Source of the DNA: ATM1 sp003577165
GTDB taxonomy: Bacteria; Armatimonadota; Fimbriimonadia; Fimbriimonadales; ATM1
Length of the DNA stretch: 39,663 bases
Direction: 5' to 3'
NCBI GenBank assembly: GCA_030263715.1
Contig: SZPM01000023.1
Coordinates: forward strand, 1-39,663
Notes under the pieces: generated by a model
What the model was told of the DNA's origin: nothing
The model's database searches: none
The model's input: the letters and a program-made list of their open reading frames with translations, nothing else
Translations under genes and position numbers: made by a program
In this document: positions 18,115-26,245 of the stretch, in pieces
How positions within the stretch are numbered: the stretch's first letter is position 1
Layout of the letters: the number at the start of each line of letters is the position of its first letter

Positions 18115-18516
18115 TTACGCGACGTAAGGTGGAGCCCGGCCGGAGTCGGGATGTTGGGGCCGAATGTCCACCGCACCGGGTGGAGAGCCAGCCTCGATCT
18201 GCCTTGATCGGGCCACTGGGAGCACAGGCTGCTCCGGTTCGGGCGCGGCTGCGGGGATTTCCGGCGTGAGTGGTGAGGCCGCTACCCCGAGGGCGCCGGC
18301 GGGAGCCGGATTCGCCTCACCGACAGAGCAGCCGCATTTGTGCTTTTGGATCTCGGTCGCACTTTGACAGCAGCCCTTGGCCTTGGCAGCGCAGGCGTCG
18401 GCGCATTCCTGGGTCAGGCATCGGAAGGTTCCGGCAGCCGACAGGGAGCCGGTGGCCAGGACCATCGCGAATAGAGCCAGGAGCCAGCGGACGGGCTGCC
18501 GTCGAGATCGCACCAC
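18115..18516 (-). CDS. Small secreted Cys-rich protein, possible metal-binding
   Basis: 133 residues from a GTG at 18516 (the adjacent GTG at 18513 is equivalent), 7 bases after the GNAT stop. The frame also stays open upstream through the GNAT gene, which is unlikely to be translated. A signal peptide is clear: RRQPVRWLLALFAMVLATGSLSA. After it come seven Cys within about 31 residues (33, 38, 42, 49, 50, 61, 63) in a short helical region with His59, then a low-complexity Pro/Ala tail. I do not recognise a named family. The Cys cluster and its place directly upstream of the metal-binding RND adaptor suggest a periplasmic metal scavenger or chaperone. An inverted repeat of 6 bp with a 2-base loop (18101-18114) follows its stop. 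Confidence 0.55.
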   Translation of the reverse strand: MVRSRRQPVRWLLALFAMVLATGSLSAAGTFRCLTQECADACAAKAKGCCQSATEIQKHKCGCSVGEANPAPAGALGVAASPLTPEIPAAAPEPEQPVLPVARSRQIEAGSPPGAVDIRPQHPDSGRAPPYVA

Positions 18517-18523
18517 GACAAGA

Positions 18524-19045
18524 TTATGGACGCCGAGGGCCCTCCGAGGAGTTCCTGAGACCGTCGAGTTCCTTGGTGCAGAAGTAAGTTCTCGGGCGGG
18601 TAGCCGGTTCCTCGCAGCCGAGAAACCCAGCGGCGGCATAGAGCCGCCTCGCTGGGTTGTGTTCGAGAACTTCGAGGGACATCCGGCAGCATCCGAGTTC
18701 GAGGGCGAGGCTTTCGGCTGCCGCGAGCAAGGCGCGGCCGATGCCCTGACCCCGAACCTCCGGCCTCACGGCGATATCGTGAACGTTGAGAATTGGCTTC
18801 GCAGCGAAAGTGGACAGGCTGAGCAGGCACGTGATCAGCCCGACCGGTTCCGATTCCAGGTACGCGAACAACACGTAGGCGCACGGATGGCCGAACACGC
18901 ACTCGGCCAGCCTTGACTTCACATCGTCACTCAGCGAGGCTCCTCCCCCCATTTCGTCGAGGGCGTACATTTCGGTCAACTCGACTAAGTGCCGACGGTG
19001 TCGCTCGGAGCGCCCGTCCCCCCTTTCGATCACGAGTCCGTTCAC
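18524..19045 (-). CDS. GNAT-family N-acetyltransferase
   Basis: 173 residues. The acetyl-CoA-binding motif A is VRPEVRGQGIGRALL, with the R/Q-x-x-G-x-G/A core at about 98-103. It is followed by the motif B strand and helix (CRMSLEVLEHNPARRLYAAAGF), the usual GNAT C-terminal half. The N-terminal part (LVELTEMYALDEMGGG) is a typical alpha1-alpha2 region. The acceptor is unknown; such enzymes acetylate amines, peptides or antibiotics. It is the first gene of the minus-strand pump cluster and may be co-transcribed with the Cys-rich protein, although it need not share the function. Confidence 0.88.
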   Translation of the reverse strand: MNGLVIERGDGRSERHRRHLVELTEMYALDEMGGGASLSDDVKSRLAECVFGHPCAYVLFAYLESEPVGLITCLLSLSTFAAKPILNVHDIAVRPEVRGQGIGRALLAAAESLALELGCCRMSLEVLEHNPARRLYAAAGFLGCEEPATRPRTYFCTKELDGLRNSSEGPRRP

Positions 19046-19079
19046 GAGGGGAGTTTTTCACAAACCGTCGGGCGTTGAA

Positions 19080-19093
19080 AACCGACGTCGGTT
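19080..19093. promoter_or_regulatory. 14-bp perfect palindrome upstream of the PSCyt1 operon
   Basis: AACCGACGTCGGTT reads the same on both strands. It lies 14 bases before the ATG at 19108 and 34 bases from the divergent GNAT start. It touches a -10-like TAGAAT at 19093-19098. A perfect dyad at this place could be an operator for a dimeric repressor acting on one or both divergent genes. No -35 element at proper spacing is obvious. Confidence 0.35.
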
Positions 19094-19107
19094 AGAATGC
19101 ACGTCGG

Positions 19108-22100
19108 ATGTCAGGAAGCCGCTGGCAAATCTGGGCAGGCATCCTGCTTGTTTGCGGGATCGCCTCGTATGCCGCGTGGGCGAATGCTCCCGACAAAACG
19201 GTCGATTACGCCCGGGACATCGCTCCGCTCTTCCGCGCAAAGTGCGTGAGCTGTCATTCGACCCAGAAGGCCGACGGCGGACTCGACCTCTCGACGAAGG
19301 CGGGCATTCGCAGAGGCGGGCTAACGGGCAAATCCGTGATTCCGGGGAATGCGGACGCATCCGAACTTCTCATGCGCGTGCGCGGCGTCCCGGGGCATGC
19401 CCTCATGCCGCCAAATGCTCCGCTTCCGGCGGAGCAGATCGATCTGCTCGCCGCCTGGGTCACTCAGGGGGCCAGCCTTCAGTCGGTGGTGGACTTCGAC
19501 TCGGAGGTCAGGCCGATCCTCGAAAAACGGTGCGTGAGTTGCCACTCGCCAACGAAGAAAGACGGCGGGCTCGATCTCTCCACTAAAGAAGGCATTGCGC
19601 GAGGCGGGACGCGCGGAAAGATCCTCGTGCCTGAATCGGTCGAACGATCCCTGCTGACCTTGTCGCTGCGCGGCCTCGGAGGAGTTCCGCAGATGCCGCC
19701 GTCCGGGAAGCTGGATGAGTCAGAGATCGCGGTCCTCGAAGCGTGGGTCGCAAACGGCGCCTTGATGGAGCCTGGCGTTTCGTTCGCATCCGACGTTCTC
19801 CCGCTGCTTAAGGCGAAATGCGGAACGTGTCACTCAGGATCGGAGCCGAAGGCGGGACTCGATCTCACCACCCAGGAGGGAATCCAGCGGGGGGGGATGA
19901 GCGGCGCGTTGTTCGAGCCTGGAAACCCGGCGAACTCGCTGATCGTGAGGCGCCTCCGAGGGTTGGACGGTTTGGCGCAGATGCCGATGGGATTCGTTCC
20001 TCTTCCCGAGGAGCAGATCGGAATCGTCGAGTTGTGGATTGCGTCGGGCGCGCAGTTCGACGCCAACGTACGGCCCCACTGGGCTTACATCTCGCCGACA
20101 CGGCCTGCGTTGCCGCCGGTCCGAGACGAAGAGTGGTGCCGGAATCCAGTCGATCGCTTCGTGCTCGCGAGACTCGAAGGTGAGGGCCTGCGACCAACGG
20201 GCGAAGCGGATAGGGAGATCTTGGCCAGGCGGCTGTATTTAGACTTGACTGGACTCCCCCCCTCGATCGAAGAGCTCGATGCGTTCTTGAGCGACGAATC
20301 GGAAGACGCCTACGAAAAACTCGTCGATCGCCTTCTTGCGTCTCCGCACTACGGAGAGCGGCAAGCGAGGATCTGGCTGGACCTCGCGCGGTACGCGGAC
20401 AGCAACGGCTTCGAAGCGGATGCGAACCGCGTCGCGTGGAAGTTCCGAGACTGGGTCATTGATGCTTTCAATCGAAATCTGCCTTACGATCAGTTCACGA
20501 TCGAGCAGATCGCAGGCGATCTTCTGCCGCAGGCGACGGTCAATCAATTGGTCGCGACCGGATTCCATCGCAACACGATGCTGAACCTCGAAGGAGGTGT
20601 CGACCCGGACGAAGCCCGGTATCACATGATCGTGGACCGAGTCAATACGACATCGGCCGTCTGGCTCGGGCTGACCATGGAGTGCGCGCGCTGCCACGAC
20701 CACAAGTACGATCCGATCAGCCAGAAAGACTATTTCGGGATGTATGCGATCTTTGCGAACACCCAGTACGAAGTTCGTGGTGACGGGAAGATCGGCGCGA
20801 AGCAGTACTTTGAGCCGACCATCGAAGTGCCCGACCCCGAGCAGTCGAAAGCGCTCGCGGACCTGGAAGTCCAACAGACGGAAGCACGAACATCGCTCGC
20901 AGATGTCGCGAAGCAGTTGGACAAGAGACTGGATCAAGTCGCCCGCCAACTCAGAGGGGATTCCGTCACGTGGACGAGGTCGGCAAGTTTGTCCGCCGCG
21001 AACGGAGCCTTCCTTACCCAGTTCAAAGACGGCACGATCTCAGCGGGGGGGGCCAATCCTGAGAAGACGACCTACGCATGCCGATTCGTGTTGCCGAAGG
21101 GAACATGGACGGCAGTGGTCGTGGAAGCCCTTCCGGATGCCGCGTTGACGCGAAACGGCCCTGGCAGGTCGGAAAGCGGCAACTTCGTTCTGTCGAAACT
21201 GACCGTCCTCCTCGACGGCAGCGCGGCGAAGGTGGCAAGGCCTGTCGCAGATTTTGTGCAAGGCGGTTACGATCTCTCAGGCCTGGCGGACTCCGATCCA
21301 GAAACCGGCTGGGCAATCTATCCGCAGTACGGCAAGGCTCACCGTCTCGTCGTGCCGCTCGCCCAACCTGTGACCTCTTCGGGGAAATCCGAGATCACGG
21401 TGGAGTTCCGCTTCGAATCGAGGTGGGCACAGCATTCGTTCGGCAAGTTCCGGATTGGCGCGACGCGGCACCAGTGGCCGCAAGCGCTTGCAATGCCGGA
21501 AAACGTCAGGGCCGTACTCGCGAAGCGGTCGTGGACACAGCAGGACCGCAAGGTGATGCTCGACTACGTCGTGTCCATCGCGCCGGAGGCGCAAGCGGCA
21601 CGCGAGAGGCTTAGCGCGATCGAAACCCAGATTCAAACCGTTCGCTCACAGGTGCCCACCGCAATGGTCCTCAAGGAAAACCCAGCGAATGGAACCCTCA
21701 GGGCGCACGTTCGGGTGAGAGGGGAGTTTCTCAACCTCGCTGAAGAGGTGCCGGCCACCACGCCCGCCGCATTCCCGCCGCTGGCCGAGGGGGAGAAAGC
21801 CAACCGATGGAGTCTTGCAAAGTGGCTCGTCAGTCGCAACAATCCGTTGACCGCCCGCGTCGAAGTCAACCGAATTTGGGAACAGTATTTCGGACGAGGC
21901 ATCGTGGAGACTTCTGAGAACTTCGGCATTCAAGGGGCCGCGCCGACTCATCCGGAACTTCTCGACTGGCTTGCGGTCGAGTTCATGGAGAACGGATGGG
22001 ACAGGAAAGCCATTCACCGACTGATCGTCACTTCGTCCACCTATCGGCAGTCATCGGATGTCACGCAGCGGAGGCTGGAGCGCGATCCAAACAACGAGTT

Positions 22101-22707
22101 GCTCAGTCGAGGACCGAGATTCCGAATGGAAGCCGAGATGATTCGGGACAACGCCATGGCGATTTCCGGGCTGTTGAATCGAAAGATCGGCGGGCCAAGC
22201 GTGTTCCCGCACCAGCCGGATGGGATTTGGGACACTCCGTACAGCGGAGAGACGTGGCGGACGAGTTCGAACGGCGACGAATTTCGCCGCGGTCTGTACA
22301 CATTCATCAAGAGAACGGCTCCCTACCCGATGTTCCTCGCATTCGACGGCACAAGCCGAGAACTATGCACCGTGAGGCGAATTCGAACGAACACGCCGCT
22401 TCAGTCGCTCGCGCTTTTGAACGATGAAGTCTTCTTGCTCGCGGCAAAGGGACTCGCCGACCAGATGAGGCGGATCGAAGCAGATTCCGTCGCAGAGCGC
22501 ATTCGATACGGATTCCGCGCCTGCACGGCGAGGTTCCCCACGGACGACGAGCTCTCGATCCTGACCAAGACCTACGACAGTTTGTTGCTAAAGTACACGA
22601 CGGATCCGGAAGCGGCGAAGCGACTCTCGGATTCGCCCGAGGGCGCGGCCCTCGTGTTGATTGCAAACGTGCTGCTGAATCTAGACGAGACGATAACTAA
22701 GGGATGA
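19108..22707 (+). CDS. Triple-PSCyt1 c-type cytochrome with DUF1549 and DUF1553
   Basis: 1199 residues with an N-terminal signal/anchor helix (IWAGILLVCGIASYAAWA). Three tandem planctomycete-type cytochrome c modules (PSCyt1) follow, each with CxxCH and a GLDL(S/T)T motif: haem sites at 46-50, 142-146 and 238-242, with distal Met-Pro motifs (LMPPNAP, QMPPSG, QMPMG). DUF1549 starts at NPVDRFVLARL (about 348) and carries a fourth CxxCH at 526-530 (ECARCHDHKYDP). A divergent carbohydrate-binding-like middle section precedes DUF1553 (NPLTARVEVNRIWEQYFGRG, GAAPTHPELLDWLA, FDGTSRELCTVRRIRTNTPLQSLALLND). Such proteins are envelope proteins thought to act in electron transfer or polymer breakdown; the reaction is not established. 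The stop overlaps the cupin start (ATGA). Confidence 0.93.
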   Translation: MSGSRWQIWAGILLVCGIASYAAWANAPDKTVDYARDIAPLFRAKCVSCHSTQKADGGLDLSTKAGIRRGGLTGKSVIPGNADASELLMRVRGVPGHALMPPNAPLPAEQIDLLAAWVTQGASLQSVVDFDSEVRPILEKRCVSCHSPTKKDGGLDLSTKEGIARGGTRGKILVPESVERSLLTLSLRGLGGVPQMPPSGKLDESEIAVLEAWVANGALMEPGVSFASDVLPLLKAKCGTCHSGSEPKAGLDLTTQEGIQRGGMSGALFEPGNPANSLIVRRLRGLDGLAQMPMGFVPLPEEQIGIVELWIASGAQFDANVRPHWAYISPTRPALPPVRDEEWCRNPVDRFVLARLEGEGLRPTGEADREILARRLYLDLTGLPPSIEELDAFLSDESEDAYEKLVDRLLASPHYGERQARIWLDLARYADSNGFEADANRVAWKFRDWVIDAFNRNLPYDQFTIEQIAGDLLPQATVNQLVATGFHRNTMLNLEGGVDPDEARYHMIVDRVNTTSAVWLGLTMECARCHDHKYDPISQKDYFGMYAIFANTQYEVRGDGKIGAKQYFEPTIEVPDPEQSKALADLEVQQTEARTSLADVAKQLDKRLDQVARQLRGDSVTWTRSASLSAANGAFLTQFKDGTISAGGANPEKTTYACRFVLPKGTWTAVVVEALPDAALTRNGPGRSESGNFVLSKLTVLLDGSAAKVARPVADFVQGGYDLSGLADSDPETGWAIYPQYGKAHRLVVPLAQPVTSSGKSEITVEFRFESRWAQHSFGKFRIGATRHQWPQALAMPENVRAVLAKRSWTQQDRKVMLDYVVSIAPEAQAARERLSAIETQIQTVRSQVPTAMVLKENPANGTLRAHVRVRGEFLNLAEEVPATTPAAFPPLAEGEKANRWSLAKWLVSRNNPLTARVEVNRIWEQYFGRGIVETSENFGIQGAAPTHPELLDWLAVEFMENGWDRKAIHRLIVTSSTYRQSSDVTQRRLERDPNNELLSRGPRFRMEAEMIRDNAMAISGLLNRKIGGPSVFPHQPDGIWDTPYSGETWRTSSNGDEFRRGLYTFIKRTAPYPMFLAFDGTSRELCTVRRIRTNTPLQSLALLNDEVFLLAAKGLADQMRRIEADSVAERIRYGFRACTARFPTDDELSILTKTYDSLLLKYTTDPEAAKRLSDSPEGAALVLIANVLLNLDETITKG

Positions 22708-23066
22708 TCAAAACGCTCAACCTCGCCGACGCCTTCGAGGCCATCCAGGATTGCTGGAAGCCGACGATCGCCTTCGAACTCAACGGCCAAGAGGTGCGAC
22801 TGGCGAAGTTGAAGGGGAGGTTCGTTTGGCACAGGCACGAAGATGCGGACGAACTGTTCTACGTCGTGCAGGGGTCTCTGACGATCAAACTGCGAGACGG
22901 CGACATCGTGCTCAAGGAAGGCGACCTCACCGTGGTGCCTCGAGGCGTCGAGCACTGTCCCGAAGCCAATGAAGAGGCGTGGGTGTTGCTCTTCGAACCG
23001 ACGGGCACCTTGAACACAGGCAACGTTCGGTGCGAGCGGACGATCGAGGAACTGGAACGATTATGA
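22704..23066 (+). CDS. Single-domain cupin
   Basis: 120 residues, one cupin fold. Motif 1 is WHRHEDADELFYVVQG, with metal ligands His43, His45 and Glu50; motif 2 is GDLTVVPRGVEHCPEA, with His84. All four usual ligands are present, so a bound metal is likely. Small cupins of this type act as sugar or phenol dioxygenases, isomerases or ligand-binding regulators; the substrate cannot be told. It overlaps the preceding and the following gene by 4 bases each (ATGA), so it is embedded in the PSCyt1/DUF1501 operon. There is no signal peptide, so it should be cytoplasmic while its partners are exported. Confidence 0.9.
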   Translation: MIKTLNLADAFEAIQDCWKPTIAFELNGQEVRLAKLKGRFVWHRHEDADELFYVVQGSLTIKLRDGDIVLKEGDLTVVPRGVEHCPEANEEAWVLLFEPTGTLNTGNVRCERTIEELERL

Positions 23067-24532
23067 ATGAACGCGAGAGCCAGAGGCAAGAGAGACTAAG
23101 AGAACTGACCCGGCGCACCTTTTTCAAGGAACTGGGTTACGGCATCGGGTCGTTGGCTCTGTCTCAAATCCTTCACGAGAGTCTCTTTGCGAATCTGCAA
23201 TCACTTCCGGCGCAAAGGGATCCTCTGTTTCCGAAGCCTCCACACTTCGCTCCGCGTGCGAAGTCGATCATTTACCTCTTTATGGCGGGCGCGCCGTCGC
23301 AGCTGGACCTCTTCGACCCTAAGCCGGAACTCTCGAAGCGCGATGGAGAATCCTGTCCGGAGGAGTTAATCAAAGGCGAGCGGTTCGCTTTCATCAAAGG
23401 AGTGCCGACACTGCTCGCTTCCCCATATCAATTTCGACAGCATGGGCAAAGCGGCCAATGGGTGAGCGAACTCCTTCCGCACTTCTCCGAAATCGTGGAC
23501 GACGTCGCCGTGGTCAGGTCGGTATACACGGAGCAGTTCAACCATGCGCCCGGACAACTGTTCCTCAACACGGGATTTCAGCAGCCGGGGCGACCGAGTC
23601 TCGGTTCGTGGTTGACTTACGGACTCGGGACGGAGAACCGAGACTTGCCGGGATTCGTGGTTCTCATCTCAGGTCAAAACAACCCGGACGGGGGCAAAGC
23701 GTGCTGGAGCAGCGGCTTTCTTCCCTCTATCCATCAAGGCGTCGAGTTTCGGTCGCAGGGCGATCCGGTTCTGTTCGTATCGAATCCGTCCGGTGTGTCG
23801 CCGGAGGTGCGTCGCGAGACGCTCGACGCGATTCGCGAATTGAACCGGTTGAAGTACGAGCAGTCGCTCGACCCTGAAATCCAAACTCGAATCGCGCAAT
23901 ACGAACTTGCGTATCGAATGCAGACGAGCGTTCCTGAACTGATGCAGATTGAACAGGAGCCAGCAGCGATTCACGAGATGTACGGGACAGAACCAGGAAA
24001 GCGCAGTTTCGCTAACAATTGCCTGCTCGCGCGGCGGCTTGTCGAAAGGGGAGTGAGGTTCGTTCAACTCTATCACCGCGGCTGGGATCACCACGGCGAG
24101 GCGGAAGCCACGGACCTCAAGCACGGCCTTCCTCGGCTGTGTAAAGAGACGGACCAAGCGGCGGCCGCCCTCATCAAGGATTTGAAACAACGTGGCCTTC
24201 TCGACGAGACTCTCGTTATTTGGGGAGGCGAGTTCGGACGAACTCCCATGAAAGAAGGGAGAGGCGGCTCGCAACTTCCCGGAAGAGACCACCATCCGCG
24301 GGCGTACACGATGTGGATGGCTGGTGGCGGCATCAAGCCGGGCGTGAGCGTCGGGAAGACCGACGACTTTGGCTACACAATCGCCGAGGACCCAGTGCAC
24401 GTGCACGACCTGCACGCAACGATTCTGCACCTCATGGGCCTCGACCACACTCGGCTCACGTTCGAGCACATGGGCAGGCACTTCCGCCTTACCGACGTGA
24501 GCGGCGTCGTGGTCAACAAGCTGCTTCGATAG
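23063..24532 (+). CDS. DUF1501 (sulfatase-like) exported protein
   Basis: 489 residues from the ATG at 23063; the frame is open further upstream but that lies in the cupin gene. The N-terminus has a twin-arginine-like signal (LTRRTFFKELGYGIGSLALS). DUF1501 landmarks follow: IYLFMAGAPSQLDLFDPKPEL, NHAPGQLFLNTGFQQPGRPS, GWDHHGEAEATDL, LVIWGGEFGRTP, GRDHHPRAYTMWMAGGGIKPG and VHVHDLHATILHLMGL. These are alkaline-phosphatase/sulfatase-fold metal-site positions. DUF1501 is the standard partner of DUF1549/DUF1553 proteins in planctomycetes and relatives, and the pair is thought to be exported and to work together. The gene ends 4 bases before the convergent ABC permease. Confidence 0.93.
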   Translation: MNERESQRQERLRELTRRTFFKELGYGIGSLALSQILHESLFANLQSLPAQRDPLFPKPPHFAPRAKSIIYLFMAGAPSQLDLFDPKPELSKRDGESCPEELIKGERFAFIKGVPTLLASPYQFRQHGQSGQWVSELLPHFSEIVDDVAVVRSVYTEQFNHAPGQLFLNTGFQQPGRPSLGSWLTYGLGTENRDLPGFVVLISGQNNPDGGKACWSSGFLPSIHQGVEFRSQGDPVLFVSNPSGVSPEVRRETLDAIRELNRLKYEQSLDPEIQTRIAQYELAYRMQTSVPELMQIEQEPAAIHEMYGTEPGKRSFANNCLLARRLVERGVRFVQLYHRGWDHHGEAEATDLKHGLPRLCKETDQAAAALIKDLKQRGLLDETLVIWGGEFGRTPMKEGRGGSQLPGRDHHPRAYTMWMAGGGIKPGVSVGKTDDFGYTIAEDPVHVHDLHATILHLMGLDHTRLTFEHMGRHFRLTDVSGVVVNKLLR

Positions 24533-24536
24533 AGAC

Positions 24537-25361
24537 TCAGCCCTTCAGCGCGCCTGCGAGCATGGTCTCGTGGATCTTCTCGCGGAAGATCCAATACACG
24601 AACAGCACGGGCGCCATGACAATGACTAATCCAGCAAAAAGCGCTCCCCAGTCGCTCTGATACTGCTGCGTCATCGTTAGGTTGGCGATTCCGAGCGGGA
24701 GGGTTCGATTCTCTGCGCTTGGCAGAAGCACGAGGGCTAAGCCGTACTCGTTCCAGAGGCCGATCGCGTCGAAGATTGCGACGACGAGCAGGCCCGGCCT
24801 CGCAAGCGGCAGCATCACGCGCCAGAAAGTTCGCGCGTGTCCGCATCCGTCCATCATGGCGGCCTCGCCGAGTTCGTTGGGCAGAACTTGAAAGAACCCA
24901 GTTAACACGAACACTGTGAAGGAAAGAGAATAGGCGACATACACGACGACCAGCCCCGTCATCGTGTCGAGCAGGGACAAGTCCCTCAGGAGGAAGAAAA
25001 GCGGCACGATGACCAAGAAGTGCGGGAACATCATGCCTCCGAGAAACGTGGCGAGTATCGCCTTCGATCCGCGAAACTCGTACTTAGCGAGAACATACGC
25101 CGCCATCGCGCTGATGGGCATCAAGAAGACGAGCGTCGCGCCGGTCGCGATGAGGCTGTTGACGAACGCGCGGCCTATGCCGGCCTTGCTCCAGGCGTTG
25201 GAGAAGTTCTCGACGGCGAGATTCGACAAATCGGGAGGCGCCCATGGGGAGGAGACGATCAGATGCCCGGATTTCACGGACGACATGAGGACCCAGAGAA
25301 GGGGCAGCACGACGGCGAAGCCGAAGAGGAGCAGCAGCGTCGTCGAAACCGCTCGCGTCAA
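24537..25361 (-). CDS. Sugar ABC transporter permease, MalG-like
   Basis: 274 residues from a TTG at 25361 that overlaps the MalF-like TGA (TTGA junction). The frame is open up to 25751, but that stretch is antisense-like sequence inside the preceding permease. Six membrane helices are expected (FGFAVVLPLLWVLMSSVKS first). The conserved permease EAA loop for the ATPase reads ELGEAAMMDGCGHARTFWRVMLPLARPGL. The ending EKIHETMLAGALKG is typical of MalG-type CUT1 permeases. It imports a sugar or oligosaccharide together with the next two genes. No ATPase gene is adjacent, so a shared MsmK/UgpC-type ATPase elsewhere is likely. Confidence 0.9.
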   Translation of the reverse strand: MTRAVSTTLLLLFGFAVVLPLLWVLMSSVKSGHLIVSSPWAPPDLSNLAVENFSNAWSKAGIGRAFVNSLIATGATLVFLMPISAMAAYVLAKYEFRGSKAILATFLGGMMFPHFLVIVPLFFLLRDLSLLDTMTGLVVVYVAYSLSFTVFVLTGFFQVLPNELGEAAMMDGCGHARTFWRVMLPLARPGLLVVAIFDAIGLWNEYGLALVLLPSAENRTLPLGIANLTMTQQYQSDWGALFAGLVIVMAPVLFVYWIFREKIHETMLAGALKG

Positions 25362-26245
25362 CGGCGTGCCTCCATCGGGCTTCGGCGAAAGTAGAAGAGG
25401 ATGCCGAGACTGAGAGCCATGATGATCACGAAGTTCGCCACAGCAAGCGAAGTCGCGTATCCAAATTGACTGTTCGTGAATGCCTGCTCGTAAAGGTAAG
25501 TCAGCATCACTTCCGTCTTGCGGTCCGGCCCGCCGCGCGTCATCAACAGCACCAGCGCGAACACGTTCATTACGTTGATGACCATGTAAACGACGGCGAC
25601 ACGTTTTACGGACCAGAGCATCGGCCAGATGACAGTGCGGAAGCGGCGAAAGCCGTGCGCGCCATCGAGTTCGGCAGCCTCGAAGACCTCGGAGGGGATC
25701 GACTGAATTCCCGCCGCGAACAGCATCACGTAGAACCCTGAGACGTACCAAACGAACGCGATGCCGACTGCGGCGAGCGCTGTGCTCGGCTGGCCGAGCC
25801 AGGGCTTTGCGAGGGAATCCAGGCCGATCGCCCTCAGCCCACCGTTGAGCAGGCCGATCTCGGGGCTAAAGACGAAGTACCATAGGATCGCGACCACAAC
25901 GAGCGAGATGACCTGTGGAAACAGGTACACGCCGCGGAGGGAGCGACTCAGCAGTGACTTTCCCCGCGCGCCGGTCGCCACTCCGACGGAGATCGCGATC
26001 GCTATCGCGCCGGCAACGAACAGGAGCCACAAGTTGTTCTTGACCGCCTGCCAGAACACGGGATCCGAGAACAGGTTGCGGAAGTTCTCGATCCCGACGA
26101 ACTGTTTGTTCTGAGAAAGCCCGCGCCAACGGTAAGTCGAAAACAGAACCGCTTGGAGAAACGGATAGATGACGAAAAACGCATAAACGCCCAGCGCGGG
26201 CGCGAGGAACGCTCCGATGAAGGCGCCTCGGCTTCGGTCTCTCAC
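25358..26245 (-). CDS. Sugar ABC transporter permease, MalF-like
   Basis: 295 residues. GTG start at 26245 overlaps the binding-protein stop in a GTGA junction. The N-terminus has RSRGAFIGAFLAPALGVYAFFVIYPF and a periplasmic loop with FRNLFSDPVFWQAVKNN, as in MalF/UgpA-like CUT1 permeases. The EAA loop reads SEVFEAAELDGAHGFRRFRTVIWPML. The TM segments and the MTRGGPDRKTEVMLTYLYEQAF loop are also typical. It pairs with the MalG-like protein to form the membrane channel. Confidence 0.92.
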   Translation of the reverse strand: MRDRSRGAFIGAFLAPALGVYAFFVIYPFLQAVLFSTYRWRGLSQNKQFVGIENFRNLFSDPVFWQAVKNNLWLLFVAGAIAIAISVGVATGARGKSLLSRSLRGVYLFPQVISLVVVAILWYFVFSPEIGLLNGGLRAIGLDSLAKPWLGQPSTALAAVGIAFVWYVSGFYVMLFAAGIQSIPSEVFEAAELDGAHGFRRFRTVIWPMLWSVKRVAVVYMVINVMNVFALVLLMTRGGPDRKTEVMLTYLYEQAFTNSQFGYATSLAVANFVIIMALSLGILFYFRRSPMEARR

